Source: Poa pratensis
Lineage: Eukaryota > Streptophyta > Magnoliopsida > Poales > Poaceae
Direction: 5' to 3'
Assembly (NCBI GenBank): GCA_947311845.1
Contig: CAMZMU010000071.1
Location: 24,684,805-24,748,804 of the forward strand
Length of the DNA stretch: 64,000 nucleotides
The notes under the pieces are model-generated. The model was not told the origin of the DNA and did no database searches. It saw only the letters and a list, made by a program, of their open reading frames with translations. The position numbers and the translations under genes are program-made. Shown here in pieces: positions 45,655 to 58,109 of this stretch (positions are counted from its first letter, which is position 1; every line of letters starts with the position of its first letter).

Positions 45655-47097
45655 TACTTTGCTGAATTCCTTTTGGATAGCACATGCTGTCAGTGAATTT
45701 TTGTTGGGCTTTATGTTCTATATTATAATATGAGTTAATACTCTCTTTTATTCTCTTCAGGATGAAATCCATGAAAGGGATAGGTTTTCCGATTTCGCTT
45801 TAGCTATCCTGAGGTATTGTTATAAAGAAAATTGTGCACATATTACTTAAATTGCATGTGTAGTCCACTAATATTTTTTTCGAATAACTATATGCAGAGA
45901 TTTGCTGCCGATGTATCCACATCTCCATATTGTAAGTATCTCCCTTGTAATTTGTTATGCTCATTAGTAACCAGGACCATTTTATACTACTCAACTATTG
46001 TCTAAAGTCTAGATAAGCATTTGGAATTTGCAAGACACCAACTTCACATAACATAAGTGAAATAGGAAAAGGTAATAAAATAGTAGACACCAACTTCACA
46101 TAACATGCACACCTCAAGAGTAATAACATGAACATTTTTTAATAGAAGAGTATCATGTCAGAAAATTATGCGCTCTTTTAATACTTGACAAAAATTAACA
46201 CATAAGAAAATTATTTGACCAAGAAAAAAATAAGTAAGGGGTTATAAGTGTAGGAGTGATCAGAGGATGATCCACAACCATTGTTGACGAATCATGGATT
46301 TGGATGCAACATTGCGAACAGCTTAAATAAAAAGTGTATCACCTAACTCGTGCTTTTTGTATTGGTATAGTAAATCCAACTTTTGGTTCTTAGATGACAT
46401 TCCATTGCCATATCTCAAGTAAATTTTATCTGAGCATGTTTTTCTTCCGGTTACAAGAGTATTCACTGATGCAACTAACAGGTGCTCATGAGTGCAACAA
46501 TTGATGCTGATCGTTTTTCTCAATATTTCAACGGATGCCCGGTTATTGAAGTCCCTGGCCATACCTACCCTGTTAGTAACACACTACATTTATGCTCTGT
46601 AACCGAGGGCCTTGGAATTAGCTGTAAGCTTTGTTGACAACTACATTTTCCACAGGTCAAAACTTTCTATTTGGAAGACGTGCTTTCTGTTGTGCAGTCT
46701 GTAGATGATAATCATCTTCATCCCGCATCAGATGATCTGGAGCTGAAGAGCGTATTAACCGATGAATACAAAAGCTCAATGGATGAAGTAATCAGTATGG
46801 CTTTGGTCAATGATGAATTTGATCCTCTCATTGAACTTATTTCTGTAGAGCAGAACCCAGAAGTCTTCAACTACTCGCATTCAGAAACTGGTGTGACACC
46901 TTTGATGGTTTTTGCTGGAAAGGGTCAACTTGGGGATGTCTGCATGCTTCTATCATTTGGCGTGGATTGTTCTGCACTTGATCACGATGGAAAATCTGCT
47001 TTAGATTGGGCTCAGAAAGAGAATCAGAAAGAGATTTATGAAGTAATTAAAAAACACATGGATTGTATTTCAGCAAAATCACCTGAAGAAACGATCT

Positions 47098-47112
47098 TCT
47101 TAATAAATACTT
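47098..47112 (+). other. Helicase frameshift 3
   Basis: PEETIFLIN is followed by a stop in the same frame, whereas the conserved KYLATTSAEVIDTVLIERLL continues in the next frame. The change lies in AATAAATACTTAG. Confidence 0.75.
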
Positions 47113-48440
47113 AGCAACTACCAGTGCAGAGGTTATAGATACTGTGTTAATAGAACGCTTGCTTAAAAAAATATGTGCCGATTTAAATGAAGGAGCTATA
47201 TTAATCTTCCTTCCTGGTTGGGAAGCTATAAACAAAATAAGAGAAAGGTTAATTGCTTCTTCCATCTTTAAGAACTCATCGAGATTTCAAGTACTGTCAC
47301 TCCATTCCATGATCTCATCTTCAGAGCAGAAAAAGGTTTTCCAACGTCCACCTGTGGGGGTTCGTAAAATTATTCTCTCAACAAACATAGCGGAGACTGC
47401 AGTAACAATTGATGATGTTGTATTTGTCATAGATAGTGGGAGAATGAAAGAGAAAAGTTATGATCCATATAATAGTGTGTCCACGCTTCAAACTTCCTGG
47501 GTTTCTCGAGCTAGTGCAAGGCAGCGTGAAGGACGTGCTGGTCGTTGTCAGCCAGGAATTTGCTACCATCTTTACTCTAAATTGCGAGCAGCTTCATTGG
47601 CAGAATACCAAACTCCTGAAATTAAGAGGATGCCCATTGAAGAACTATGTTTGCAGGTATATACTTAGCTTATACTTTTGCCGTGCCTATGCTCATTGCT
47701 TCACTTGGTTGCGATAAGATTATTGTTTTGTAGCGGTAGCTATATTGTGTTTCAATAGTTGTGGTGCAAATCAAACTGCTTGTCCAACGAGATTACCATG
47801 TTATTTATTAGTGATACCTGTTTGATGTTTTAATCTTTGTGGTGCAGGTCAAGCTGCTTGATCCAAACTGCAGAATAGCAGACTTTCTAAAGAAAACCTT
47901 GGATCCACCAATTTCTGAGACTTTAAACAATGGTATTACTATGCTTCAGGATCTTGGTGCTTTAACACAAGATGAACAATTGACAGATTTGGGTGAAAAG
48001 TTAGGTTCTCTTCCGGTCCATCCATCCACAAGCAAGATGCTCCTGTTTGGTATATTGATGAACTGCCTTGATCCTGCATTGACGTTGGCATGTGCAGCAG
48101 ATTATAGAGATCCTTTTGTCCTTCCAATAGATCCAAATCAGAGGATAAAAGCTGCAGCAGCCAAAGTCGAGCTTGCTTCATTATATGGTGGATTTAGTGA
48201 CCAGCTTGCTGTTGTAGCAGCATTTGAGTGTTGGAGACGTGCCAAAGACAGGGGCCAAGAAGCTTTGTTTTGTTCACTTTATTTTGTCGCTGGAAACACC
48301 ATGAAAATGATAGCAAGTATGCGGAAACAGCTTCACAGTGAACTAGCTCAAAGAGGATTTCTTCCTGCTGATGCATCTGCCTGCAGCTTAAACGCTACAG
48401 CTCCAGGTACTCAACTTTCTGTGAAGACATTTCTGAAATA

Positions 48441-48514
48441 CTCCCTTTGTCCCACAATATAAAACGTTTAGCAAACTATTTGCCAAAACGTCTTATATTA
48501 TGGGACAAAGGGCG
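48441..48514. mobile_element. Stowaway MITE in helicase intron 13
   Basis: CTCCCTTTGTCCCACAATAT at the left and ATTATGGGACAAAGGGCG at the right, with TA on both sides; 74 bp, nearly perfect inverted repeat. Confidence 0.85.
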
Positions 48515-50166
48515 TACTATATATGCTGTGGTTGCTTTCTTTTCTTTTCACACTTTCGGATGTGAACAGTGCTACATGAAGTGTATATATGTTTAATTCT
48601 GCAAGCATGCATTAGATTTGCCACTTATGCTTGCGGTTTTTCTGTACGTAGAAAACTGTGTATGTTGTTTTACAAGTAAAACCTTGCAGTAGTTACTTAC
48701 TAGTGTCCAAACAAATGGAGTATATCCTTGTAATACAGTAGTCAACTTCCAAACTCATGGTCACAAGTGTATCTGGAATAAGAGAATATCGCATTTATTA
48801 CGTATAACGTGTGTAAAATTCACACTAGGTTCTATGTATTACAGGTCAATCTTATTTCTAATTCAGAAGCAAATTCATTATATACATTCAGTTTGTAGTA
48901 AAGCTATTTTTAATGCATGTGTAGGTTTCTTTGCTTAATTTTCAATCTTGACAAAAAAATGCCTTTTGTTATGTTTTAATTAAACTGTCCTCTTGAACTT
49001 ACTACCTTGCAACTGTGTTAGGTATCATTAGCGCAGTCCTTACGGCTGGCGCTTACCCAATGGTTGGACAGTTGCTCCCTCCTCGCAGATTTGGTAAGGG
49101 TGCAGTTGTGGAAACAGCAAGTGGTGCCAAAGTTCGATTAAATCCGCATTCTTCAAACTATAACTTGTCATTAAATAAAACTTCTGGAAGTCCGCTAGTC
49201 ATATATGATGAAATTACTCGAGGTGATTTTGGAATGTATGTAAAAAATTGCTCTGTTGTTGGGTCATATCCACTACTTCTGCTTGCTTCCGAAATGGCTG
49301 TTGCTCCACCTGATGAAGAGGAAGGTTCCAGTGAGGATGAAGCTGAAAAAAACACTTCGGGACAACAAAAGGAAGAGATTATGTCTTCTCCTGATAACAC
49401 TGTTTCAGTTGTTGTTGACCGGTGGCTCAGATTTCATGCGACAGCTCTTGATGTTGCTCAAATATACTGCCTAAGAGAACGTCTAGCATCTGCTATTCTT
49501 TTCAAAGTAAGACTCATCTACCATGTCACTGCATTTTCCATTCTAATCTTGTACTAATGCACTATAATTTTCTCCTATCTTGCATGTGATGTTCTTTAAA
49601 ATACCATGCATTATCGGCCAGGCTATTTAGTAAACTATGTACAATTAAGTCTGCACATCCCACCCCCTTCCTGTTACCGCATTTGATGAATCTTCTTTTA
49701 CTTTCTGCTCTACCTTATGCAAGTATGTTTTCTACAGGTCAAATATCCACGTGATGTCCTCCCACCTGCTCTTGGAGCAACTATATGTGCTATTGCAGAT
49801 ATCCTAACATATGATGGCTTGCCTGCCATGGTTCCATCTACAGACCGCGCTACTGTTCGGGAGGCAACAGAAGGGAAAGCTGCTGGTTATATGCGACCTA
49901 GTGATTTCCTTTCATCATTGCTAACGGACATAGTCATACCACCTCATGCACCTCAATTTCAGAGGTCATCTAATCATCCAGGGGTGCTTCAGGGCATATT
50001 CGGTCTGGTAGAAATGATGTACGCAACAGAACTGGACCAGGGACTTCAGCCCCACAATCTTCCAAAAGGCAGCGTGACTTTGCACGGCGACCGAGCCCTG
50101 AATAGTCTTTTGCATGTAATTCTGTACTGGGTATCACGCTTGAGATATCAGAAGAGAAGATCTTAG

Positions 50167-50835
50167 TTTGAAGGTGACAAAGATTTGGTTTTCATTGAGA
50201 CAAGCAAAAATGTGAAGGCAAGCATGGACAGACGAAAATACCATATTGCAGAAATCAGTGCATCTTGCTGTTCTGTTCACCTCTCTGCCTGGCTCTTTTG
50301 CATGCTCGGACTACCAGGGGTGTATCCGTGTTTCAGAGAGAGCAACCATTGGGCCATGTGCCGTACACAGTGGTTGTATCTAAGCTTTTGGATGTACCTT
50401 TTAATTTGTTCAGGACATGTATGAAATGTACCTACCTGTATCCTCTACCTTTCTGCCCTTACACGAGCAACGGGAGGGAGCAACATTTCACGGGGGGGGC
50501 GTACTTTTGTCCATCCAACCGTTCAATAAAAAAGCAAGGCTTGCTATTTGGTAACGGAGTTGTTTTGTGGCATGAACACTGACGGTATTTTACGTTCTAA
50601 TAACTTCCATTTTTTAGGAAAACAAAATACTCAATTCTTGTGTGTTGTTTTGTGGCACGAACGCTGACGGTACTTTTACGTCCGAACACCTAATATGGAA
50701 TCATTCGAAGGTTATCTCCAATATTTAGTATGCCAGTAACTTTGTTCTTGACTAAAAATATGACTGGTCACTGTCGATCTCTTGTAACGCGGCATGGTGG
50801 ATTGGCATCGCCGGGGGTCATACGTATCTAAGATA
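50167..50835. other. Helicase 3' UTR and downstream flank
   Basis: No gene supported. There is a short direct repeat of GTTTTGTGGCA(T/C)GAAC(A/G)CTGACGGTA near 50563 and 50647. Confidence 0.5.
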
Positions 50836-50995
50836 CTCCCTTTGTTTCTAAATATAAGATGTTTTAGTTTTTGTTCACATTTACATGCTGACAAGTGTAT
50901 CTAAACATATTTCATGTGTAGGTTCACTCATTTTATTATACATATAGAAAATATGTGTAACATCTAAAACATTTTATATTTAGAAACGGAGGGAG
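50836..50995. mobile_element. Stowaway MITE downstream of the helicase
   Basis: CTCCCTTTGTTTCTAAATAT and the inverse ATATTTAGAAACGGAGGGAG, about 160 bp. TA is present on the left; the right copy is changed to CA. Confidence 0.88.
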
Positions 50996-51474
50996 CACTA
51001 GTGTAGAAGGTTGAAAGCACACTTGCTATACTCGTACGTCGCGCAAAATTGATGTGGGGGCAGATAAGGTACCAGAACACCAGGAGGGGTACTGTAGCAC
51101 GTGGGGACAACATGACTGTTGGTACTAGTGGTAGGTCGGCGCTGTGATGCCAGTGTGGTACGTACACACTGCTTGGAGTATTGCACGTTTAATCGCGCCG
51201 TGCAGCTGGAGGTGGCATCCGCGAAACAGAAAAGCTTTACATGCTACACAGCGGGAAGCTCTATCAGCACACTCAGATCTTGAAAAGCTTAATTTCCATG
51301 CTGACCCATCCGCTACGGGCATCGGTGGTGCTTCCTTCGCCCGTGCAATTATATATGCGGTGGGTCACGATCAGGATTCACCGGTGAGGTGGTGACTACG
51401 TCAATATGTTGACGTTCCGTCGCGTCAGCAGAAGCTGCTATATATGTGTGTGTTTTAGTTTAGACAATGTTAGG

Positions 51475-51630
51475 GATATCGCTTATCGGTAACTTATCGG
51501 TCGACCCAATATAAGAGGTAAATCGGACGGTTTATCGTCATATCGGTCGATTTATCTTATCGGTCAGACACCGAGAAGCGATAAATCGACCGATTTATCG
51601 GAATATCGGAAGATATCTTAAACGGTGTTT
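51475..51630. repeat. TATCGG-rich palindromic cluster
   Basis: About ten copies of TATCGG, CGATTTATC or their inverses in 150 bp, including GATAAATCGACCGATTTATC. Strong foldback potential; origin unknown. Confidence 0.7.
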
Positions 51631-53924
51631 AGGCCGTGACACCTTGTTTGGTTTTCTACTTAATCCTAGGGTACCCTTCTTCATACGAAAGTAATGGGTA
51701 TCCAGTTTTTTATTTAGCATACGTCTACCAGGCGTGATGGAAAATATAAAACCCAATCAAGAGGGCAACAATATCGAACAGTGTAAGTTGTCTCAAGTGT
51801 CAACACGGATAATAGTGGACCTGAAATGAGTGACTATTATCAATTTTAGGGTTTGTTTCAGCGCAAATAGTTCCACTTCAAATAGGTATAAAAAAAGGGG
51901 TAATGTAAACAAGACCACATTTTTTCCCACTGAACAACCACTTCTAAGGCAATGAAGGTCAAAACAACTAGATTATTTGTTTCATGGCTCTCGTCTGCCT
52001 CTCAAATCAGTTAGACCAAGAGATCAGGGTAGATGGGGCAAATCGAAGCCCGTCTCAGTCGATGACGTTAAAACACTAGACCCCTCTTTTAACACATGGG
52101 GACGAGCGAGCTAGTTGGATCCCTTCACTCCACACAAAACTATTAATTCAACAAACTTTACATATGTGTTTCCAAAATCTCAGGACCCTAATTCCCAAAT
52201 GAAAATGTATAGTAGACCAAGCGTCCGATTCTTCGCGTAGAAGTTAAATTCTTCTACCGATTCCATTCCAATACGGTTGACTAGCAACGACGTCGTCTTG
52301 CTCACTTCTTTGTAGCAACGACAATTTTAACTACCAGGAAACACGAGAGGAATAGAAAGCACAAATTGGAGGGGGGATAACACGACATTGCCAACAACGC
52401 AGGGAGGATCAGCGGACACGTGTGATGGCGCAAATTATTATTACTGCTCCTTCCGAAAGCGGTCCACCCAATGCAAGAAAAGCAGTTACAACCGAACAAG
52501 AGTCATGATCAAGCGCTCACGAAAGGGCTCTACAAGCACCCAACTACGGGTAGGAGGAAGGACATTATTCTCTCTCAAATCACTTCACCCAGCATAGGAG
52601 ATAAAGTTGATGGCCGACAACTTGACGGGAGTCGAGATGAAGCACTCACGAACTGCCTCCAGAAGCACCCAACTACAGGTTAGGAGGAAGAACACAATTC
52701 CGCGGCCAAGAGAATTTGGGATCCCTTGTTGGACATGATCTGTGAGTCAAAAAGAAGTAGCGAGCCCTAAACCCGGAAATTTAGGTCTTCCGCCTTGGCC
52801 CAAAAATTGATAGTTAAGTTCAAAAAACATGTCCAGAGATGGATTTCTGTAATTTCTTCGTCGATATTTTAATGAAGTAATCTGATGTCTTGCATGGTCC
52901 AATCCTTGGGTAGAGTCAAAGCTGAAATGTCCACATTAGTGGCAAAACACTGCTCCACTAGTATTATCTTGCGAGCTGCGTTGTAATTGCTGACTCAAGC
53001 CGTGACGATTTTTTGGAGCTGGCCTGATTATATTAGGAAGATGCCGGCAGGTGTATTTAAGGGAAAAGGGTACGGGTGTGCCTGATTTGTTGTTTTGTCC
53101 CAGCCTACGAAGTGGAACCTACGCACGCATGGTGACTGTTTCCGTTGGATACATCATTAGGTAAGAGGTAGACTAGATGCATTATTGGTGGTTAACACAT
53201 TTTATTAAGTAATAAATCGGTGTGTCCGGTGCTGTCGTCAGTCCCCACGATCAGTCTTAACGGTCCCGGAGTTGCCAACCCAAAGTGACCCTAGGAGTAT
53301 TGTAAATTATTCCAGGCAAAATAGTATTAATCTATGGATTCAGGAGCTCCCACATGAACAAAGTTTGTCCCCAGGCCTGGTCAAACAAAGCGTAGCGACC
53401 AAACCACGGCCACGGGTCCTCAGATCGGGTCTAGGTGGGGACGGGCGCAGACGATGGATGGGCGGTGTGCATGATTGAGGCGCGTGGTACGGCTGGCTGA
53501 CGCGGGCCGGCCGCATCAGCGTCAGCGAGGAGGGCCTACCACCCCACCCGCCGCGTGCGTGACGCAGCGCATCCCGTCACCTCCGCGACTTCACGCCCGC
53601 CCCACCAGCTCGCTCGCCGGCCGATGTCATCCAGTGCCATCACGCAGGGCAGGGCAGGGCAGCTGGCCAACTCAGCCTTCTCTTCTCTTCTCTTCGGAAA
53701 CCGCGTCCTGGTAAACGATTTCTGATGAGTGTGAACTTTCGGCACGCCCCCGTCGTGTACAATATCATCTCCTCAGTTCAAAGAGACGGGGAATCAGCTG
53801 GGAGACTAATCTTTCTGTGCTCATGTCATGTCGTCGTATCTTCTGCTTGCGCCACACACTCACCCGTCCCCGTCCGAATACCATGCTGATGCGACTGAGA
53901 CTAATCTTCATAGCACCTTCAGAC
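51631..53924. other. Intergenic region without supported genes
   Basis: Contains a spaced duplication: GCTCACGAAAGGGCTC...AAGCACCCAACTACGGGTAGG (about 52514-52560) and ACTCACGAACTGCCTC...AAGCACCCAACTACAGGTTAGG (about 52642-52690). The stretch 53400-53720 is GC-rich but shows no coherent frame. Confidence 0.5.
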
Positions 53925-56900
53925 GGAAGGCTCGAGCAGAGCCTGGCTTTAAATTAATAAAGGCATCCGGCCAAGGTTCCTCACATAACAAATATCTTCT
54001 GCCCTAGGCGGTACAACAGATAAGACCACAGTAGCACGCAGGCTACGGTACAAGGGTGAAAGACAACACCCCAAAACAACGAGCTAATGCGAGATAAAAG
54101 TGATAGCCTAAGATAAGGGCAGCGCGTCCGGTCTGTCACAGACGGAGTCGTGAAGCAAACGAATCCTGCCAATCGCTTGCCCCAGTGCTTCCCGATCCTG
54201 CCTCCTAGCCACTAGTTTCCACACCTGCAAATGCATCGTCATTTTGAATAACCCGTCAACCGGTTGAGAAGGAAACACCCCCTCAATCGAGAATTTATTC
54301 CTAATGTTCCACAAAGACCAAAGGAGAGCCGCACAACAAATCCAAAGAACTCGTTTGTGTTGACCCGACTCTAAGGAAATAAGCCTATACACGTCTGTGA
54401 AACAAGAGGGATTCCATGTGCAGTGCAACAGCTCCCTAGCTGCGCTCCACATAAAATTCGCCAGTGGACACACGAAGAAAATGTGGTTTGTGTCCTCCAT
54501 CTCCTCACATAGGGCGCATCTGCCCGTCGAGGGACCCCTTCTCCTAGCAATATTATCATTCGAAGGTAGGCGTTTCCTAACCAATTGCCAAAGAAAAGAC
54601 AGATCTCTAGGGGAATAGAAATTCCCCAGATCTCGCTATAGTGTTTCCTAGGGGTGCCATCGCAAAGTTTATTATATAGAGACCTAACTGAGAATTTCCC
54701 GGATGGTTCCAGGGCCCATGTCAGAGCGTCCTGGTCTGGAGAGGGAAGGAACTCCGGGAGCTCTCGCCGGAGGTCGATCCATTCTACGGTCTCAGCCGGA
54801 CCAAGTGTCCGGCGTAGGGGAATGTGGCATTCCCCTCCCGGTTGGCTTGTGCCAGCGAGGCCTCTGGTAGAGTCATAATGGAAAAGATGGCCGGAAAGCG
54901 ATCTCTGAGGGGCCCCGACCCCGTCCACCAGTCAATCCACAGTCTCGTGGATTTCCCGTTCCTCACAGAGTGTTTTGCCCCCAAGCAAATCAGGTTCTTA
55001 ATTTTCTGGAGTGCCATCCAGAATTGGGAACCTCCTCTGTGTGCGTCTACCAGGATATCTTTAGACCTCAAGTATTTGGCCCTGAGGATGTCAGCCCAGA
55101 GGCCTGACTCCCCCGACAGAATCTTCCAGACCCATTTTGTCATAAGGCATCGGTTCATGAGTTTGGTATCCATAATACCTAAGCCCCCCAAGGCCTTGGG
55201 TTTACACACTGCATCCCAGCGTACCCAGTGGTATTTACGTTTCTTCCCGTTCCCTTCCCAAAAGAAACGAGAGCGATGTCCGTCCATCGTCCGGTGAACC
55301 CCGTCTCCCAACAGGCAGACCGCCATAGCGTGGAGTGCAAGGCTAGATATACAAGCATTGGTGAGTGTGAGCCTCGCGACCGAGGACATCAGCTTTCCCA
55401 TCCATGGGTCCGCCCGCTTAGCAACTTTGCCCATGAGGGAATCCCAGGCCCCAGCCCGCAAAGCTCTGTTTGCTGATAAGGAGCCCAAGGTAGGTGAACG
55501 GGAAGGAGCCCTGCTTACAGTTAAGCATCTGGGCCACCCGCAACTGTTCCTCTAGATTGGCCCCCAATACCACAACCTCACTCTTGTGAAAGTTGATCCT
55601 GAGACCCGACATGTTCTCAAAACACAGCAGGACGAACTTCAGGTTGGCAATGGCTCGGTCATCATGCTGGATCATGATGATCGTGTCATCTGCATATTGC
55701 AGATGCGATACCCCTTCCGGTATCAGATGGGGCACAACACCCCTGATGTGCCCCGTCCTCTTGGCTGCATCCAGAATGGCTGCCAAGGCCTCGACCACGT
55801 AGTCGAAAAGAAGAGGGGATAGGGGATCACCCTGTCAAACCCCTCTACCATTGCGGAAGAAATTCCCCATTTCTCCGTTAATGGTGATAGCAGTCTGGCC
55901 CCCCGAGACCAGACTAAGGGCCCTGTGGACCCAGTCGGGGTCGAAGCCAACTCTCCGGAGAACCTCCCCCAGGAAACTCCAGTTAACTCGATCATAGGCT
56001 TTCTCAAAGTCCAGTTTCAAGAAAACTCCCCCGAGTTTCTTGGAACATGACTCATGGATGATCTCCTGGAGGGAGACAACTCCCTCGTGTAAGAGACGCC
56101 CATTGATGAACGTGGATTGGGTATAGCTAATAGTGCGGTGTGCAATGGGGCTAAGTCTAAGCGCAAACGCCTTGGCTACAAACTTAAAAATGACATTAAT
56201 GAGCGCGATCGATCTAAATTGACGAATATCCTCGGCGCCTTGAACTTTTGGTATGAGAGTCAATACACCAAAGTTCAGTCTCGCAATGTCCACTCTCCCT
56301 AGAGCGAAATCATTGGTGATGGACATAACAACCGGGCGGAGGGTCTTCCAGAACCGCTTAAAGAAGCACACTGGGAGGCCATCCGGGCCTGGGGCCGTGT
56401 CCACCTTCATGCTAGCTAGGATCGCGTCCATCTCCTTCTCTGTGAAGGTTAGCATGAGATTGTCATTTTCCTCCTCCGTGACGCGTGACCGCGCGTCCCA
56501 GAGGGATGGTGTGAGGTGGAAGGCGGAGGTTCTCCCGAAGCACCCATGAGAGCACGGTAAAACTCGTAGATGTGTCCTTGAAGCGCAGGGGGGCTCCACA
56601 TAGGCCCCCTGGTAATCTACCAGCCTAGTGATGGTACACTTCCGTCTCCTGCCATTGGCAATGGCGTGGAAATACGCAGTGTTGGCATCCCCTTTAAGGG
56701 TCCAGTTAAGCCTACTTCGTTGTCACCAGTATTCCTCCTCCACCCTGGCTAGGTGTCAAATCTGGCTCTCCAGATGATATCGGAGGGCCCAACCCTCATC
56801 ATCTAGGCCGACTGAGTCAGCGCAGGAGTCCAGGATCCGGATCTGGGATAAGATGTCCTCCTTCAGGTCCCTCTCCGCGCGACCTAGGTTGGCTCCCCAG

Positions 56901-58100
56901 CCTTTGAGGAATTGCCGCATGCCACTAGAGAGGCGCTGCCAGATAGAGATCGAATCCTGGGGCCCTTCCTGAAGGGCCGCCAGCTCAATCCATTTGGATT
57001 CGACCAAGTCCCCAAACTCTGGTCTGTCCAACCAGCTCTTTTCGAAGAAGAAGCGAGAGCTCCGTTTCTTGAAGTCCTCGCCGGAGATGAGGATGAGAGC
57101 GGCGCGGTCTGAACCAATAATGGGATCAGCCACCAGCGTGCATACCGGGAAGAGAACCTCCCAGTCTGCTGACATAAGGACCCGGTCCAACACGCACCGG
57201 ACTGGATTCAACTGCCTGTTGGTCCAGGTATATTGGCCCCCACTCCTACGAACCTCTCGCAACGCGAGGTGAGCAATGCAATCATTAAACCTATGGACAC
57301 GAGGCCAGTTTATGTTATCATTGCTCTTGTCCGCCACCCCTCGTATCAGATTGAAGTTGCCACCAATCACAAGGGGGTAGTTGCAGGCCATCACCGCCGT
57401 CGTAAGTTCCCCCAAGAACTCGGTAGAGCGGCGGTGATCAGCAGGTCCGTAGACCACGAAGATGGACCAGGTCTGGGTGGAGTCCAACTGGAAAACGTCC
57501 ACCCGGATGAATAAGGAGCCACTACTCCAGGCCTTCACTTCGAACCTGTCCTCATTGACACCCAGCAACATCCCACCAGAGTGGCCGTTCGCTGGGGTAG
57601 AATGCCAAGCGAAGCGCCCTTGCGGGTCGATGCTGAGGAGCTCTGCGGGCGTAAAAGAGGCCTTAATGGTCTCCTATAGCCCCACAAAGTCAAGCTGCTC
57701 TCGGGAAATCAATTCTCGAATCTGAGTTCGTCGTCCCGGACGGCCAAACCCTCGAATGTTGTAGAAGCCGCCGCGCATCTAAGCGCCCTTCTTCCTCCGT
57801 CCACGACGGGATCCCTAGGAAATACCCCCACACCGAGGCACTGGTGTGGAGGAAGCAGGGTCCTGCGCCCCCGGTGGGGCGCCGATTTCTCCTCCCCACT
57901 CGCCGCTGCGGAAGCACCCACAGCCGACTAGGGAGGGATAACGCTCGCTGCCGTCTCAGCAGCCTGCTCCTTGCGGAACGCTGCTAGGGCGAGCGAGGCC
58001 TGGGCCTTCTCCTTGGCACGAACCAAGGAGAGAATCTCTGAGGGCGGACCCGCCTCAAGGGCAAACGCTAAACCAACATCGTGGATCACCGAGACTAGGT
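53925..58100 (-). mobile_element. Near full-length, decayed L1-clade LINE
   Basis: Read right to left. There is a possible ORF1 C-terminal piece (about 58100-57790, with GPPSEILSLVRAKEKAQAS). ORF2 starts at 57778 with MRGGFYNIRGFGRPGRRTQI, with an in-frame stop near 57675. The endonuclease carries VIGGNFNLIR (usual GDFN changed to GNFN) and a changed GSDRAAL. The reverse transcriptase has TAPGPDGLPVCFFKRFW, LDFEKAYDRVNW, and LQYADDTIIM (about 55715). zf-RVT reads CALCEEMEDTNHIFFVCP (about 54520), with the ORF2 end near 54108. The 3' UTR ends with TTTATTAATTTAAAGCCAGG near 53930. Many frame changes make it inactive. Part of the coding order resembles the plus LINE at 25323. Confidence 0.85.
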
Positions 58101-58109
58101 GCTCATCAG

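Larger units (their letters stand above)
41101..50166 (+). pseudogene. NIH: DEIH-box RNA/DNA helicase (NIH/DExH6 type) with three frameshifts
   Basis: Fifteen exons can be joined with GT-AG borders: 41101-41209, 42051-42141, 42292-42594, 42723-42797, 43213-43257, 43795-43885, 43994-44052, 44517-44677, 45761-45813, 45898-45931, 46482-46571, 46656-47656, 47848-48406, 49022-49506, 49738-50166. They total 3585 nt, equal to about 1195 residues if three missing bases are allowed. Order: R3H-like N-terminus, Walker A GETGCGKTTQ (exon 5), TQPRRISA, DEIHERD (exon 9), [13 protein letters not shown], then ankyrin repeats (ETGVTPLMVFAGKGQLGDVC, 46884-47070). The second RecA half follows (ILIFLPGWEAI; QREGRAGRCQPG), then HA2 and OB-fold regions. 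This layout matches Arabidopsis NIH. Frame is lost by one net base at about 42502, 44617-44641 and 47098-47112. Each site is near A-rich runs. All motifs and splice sites are otherwise intact, so either pseudogenisation is recent or the assembly has base errors. Confidence 0.85.

Noticed and set aside
51475..51630. Integrated pararetrovirus segment
   Set aside because: Only a short repetitive motif is present; no coat, movement or polymerase frame lies nearby.
53272..53745. GC-rich open frames
   Set aside because: Overlapping frames on both strands without domains, splice context or start context; no support for a gene.
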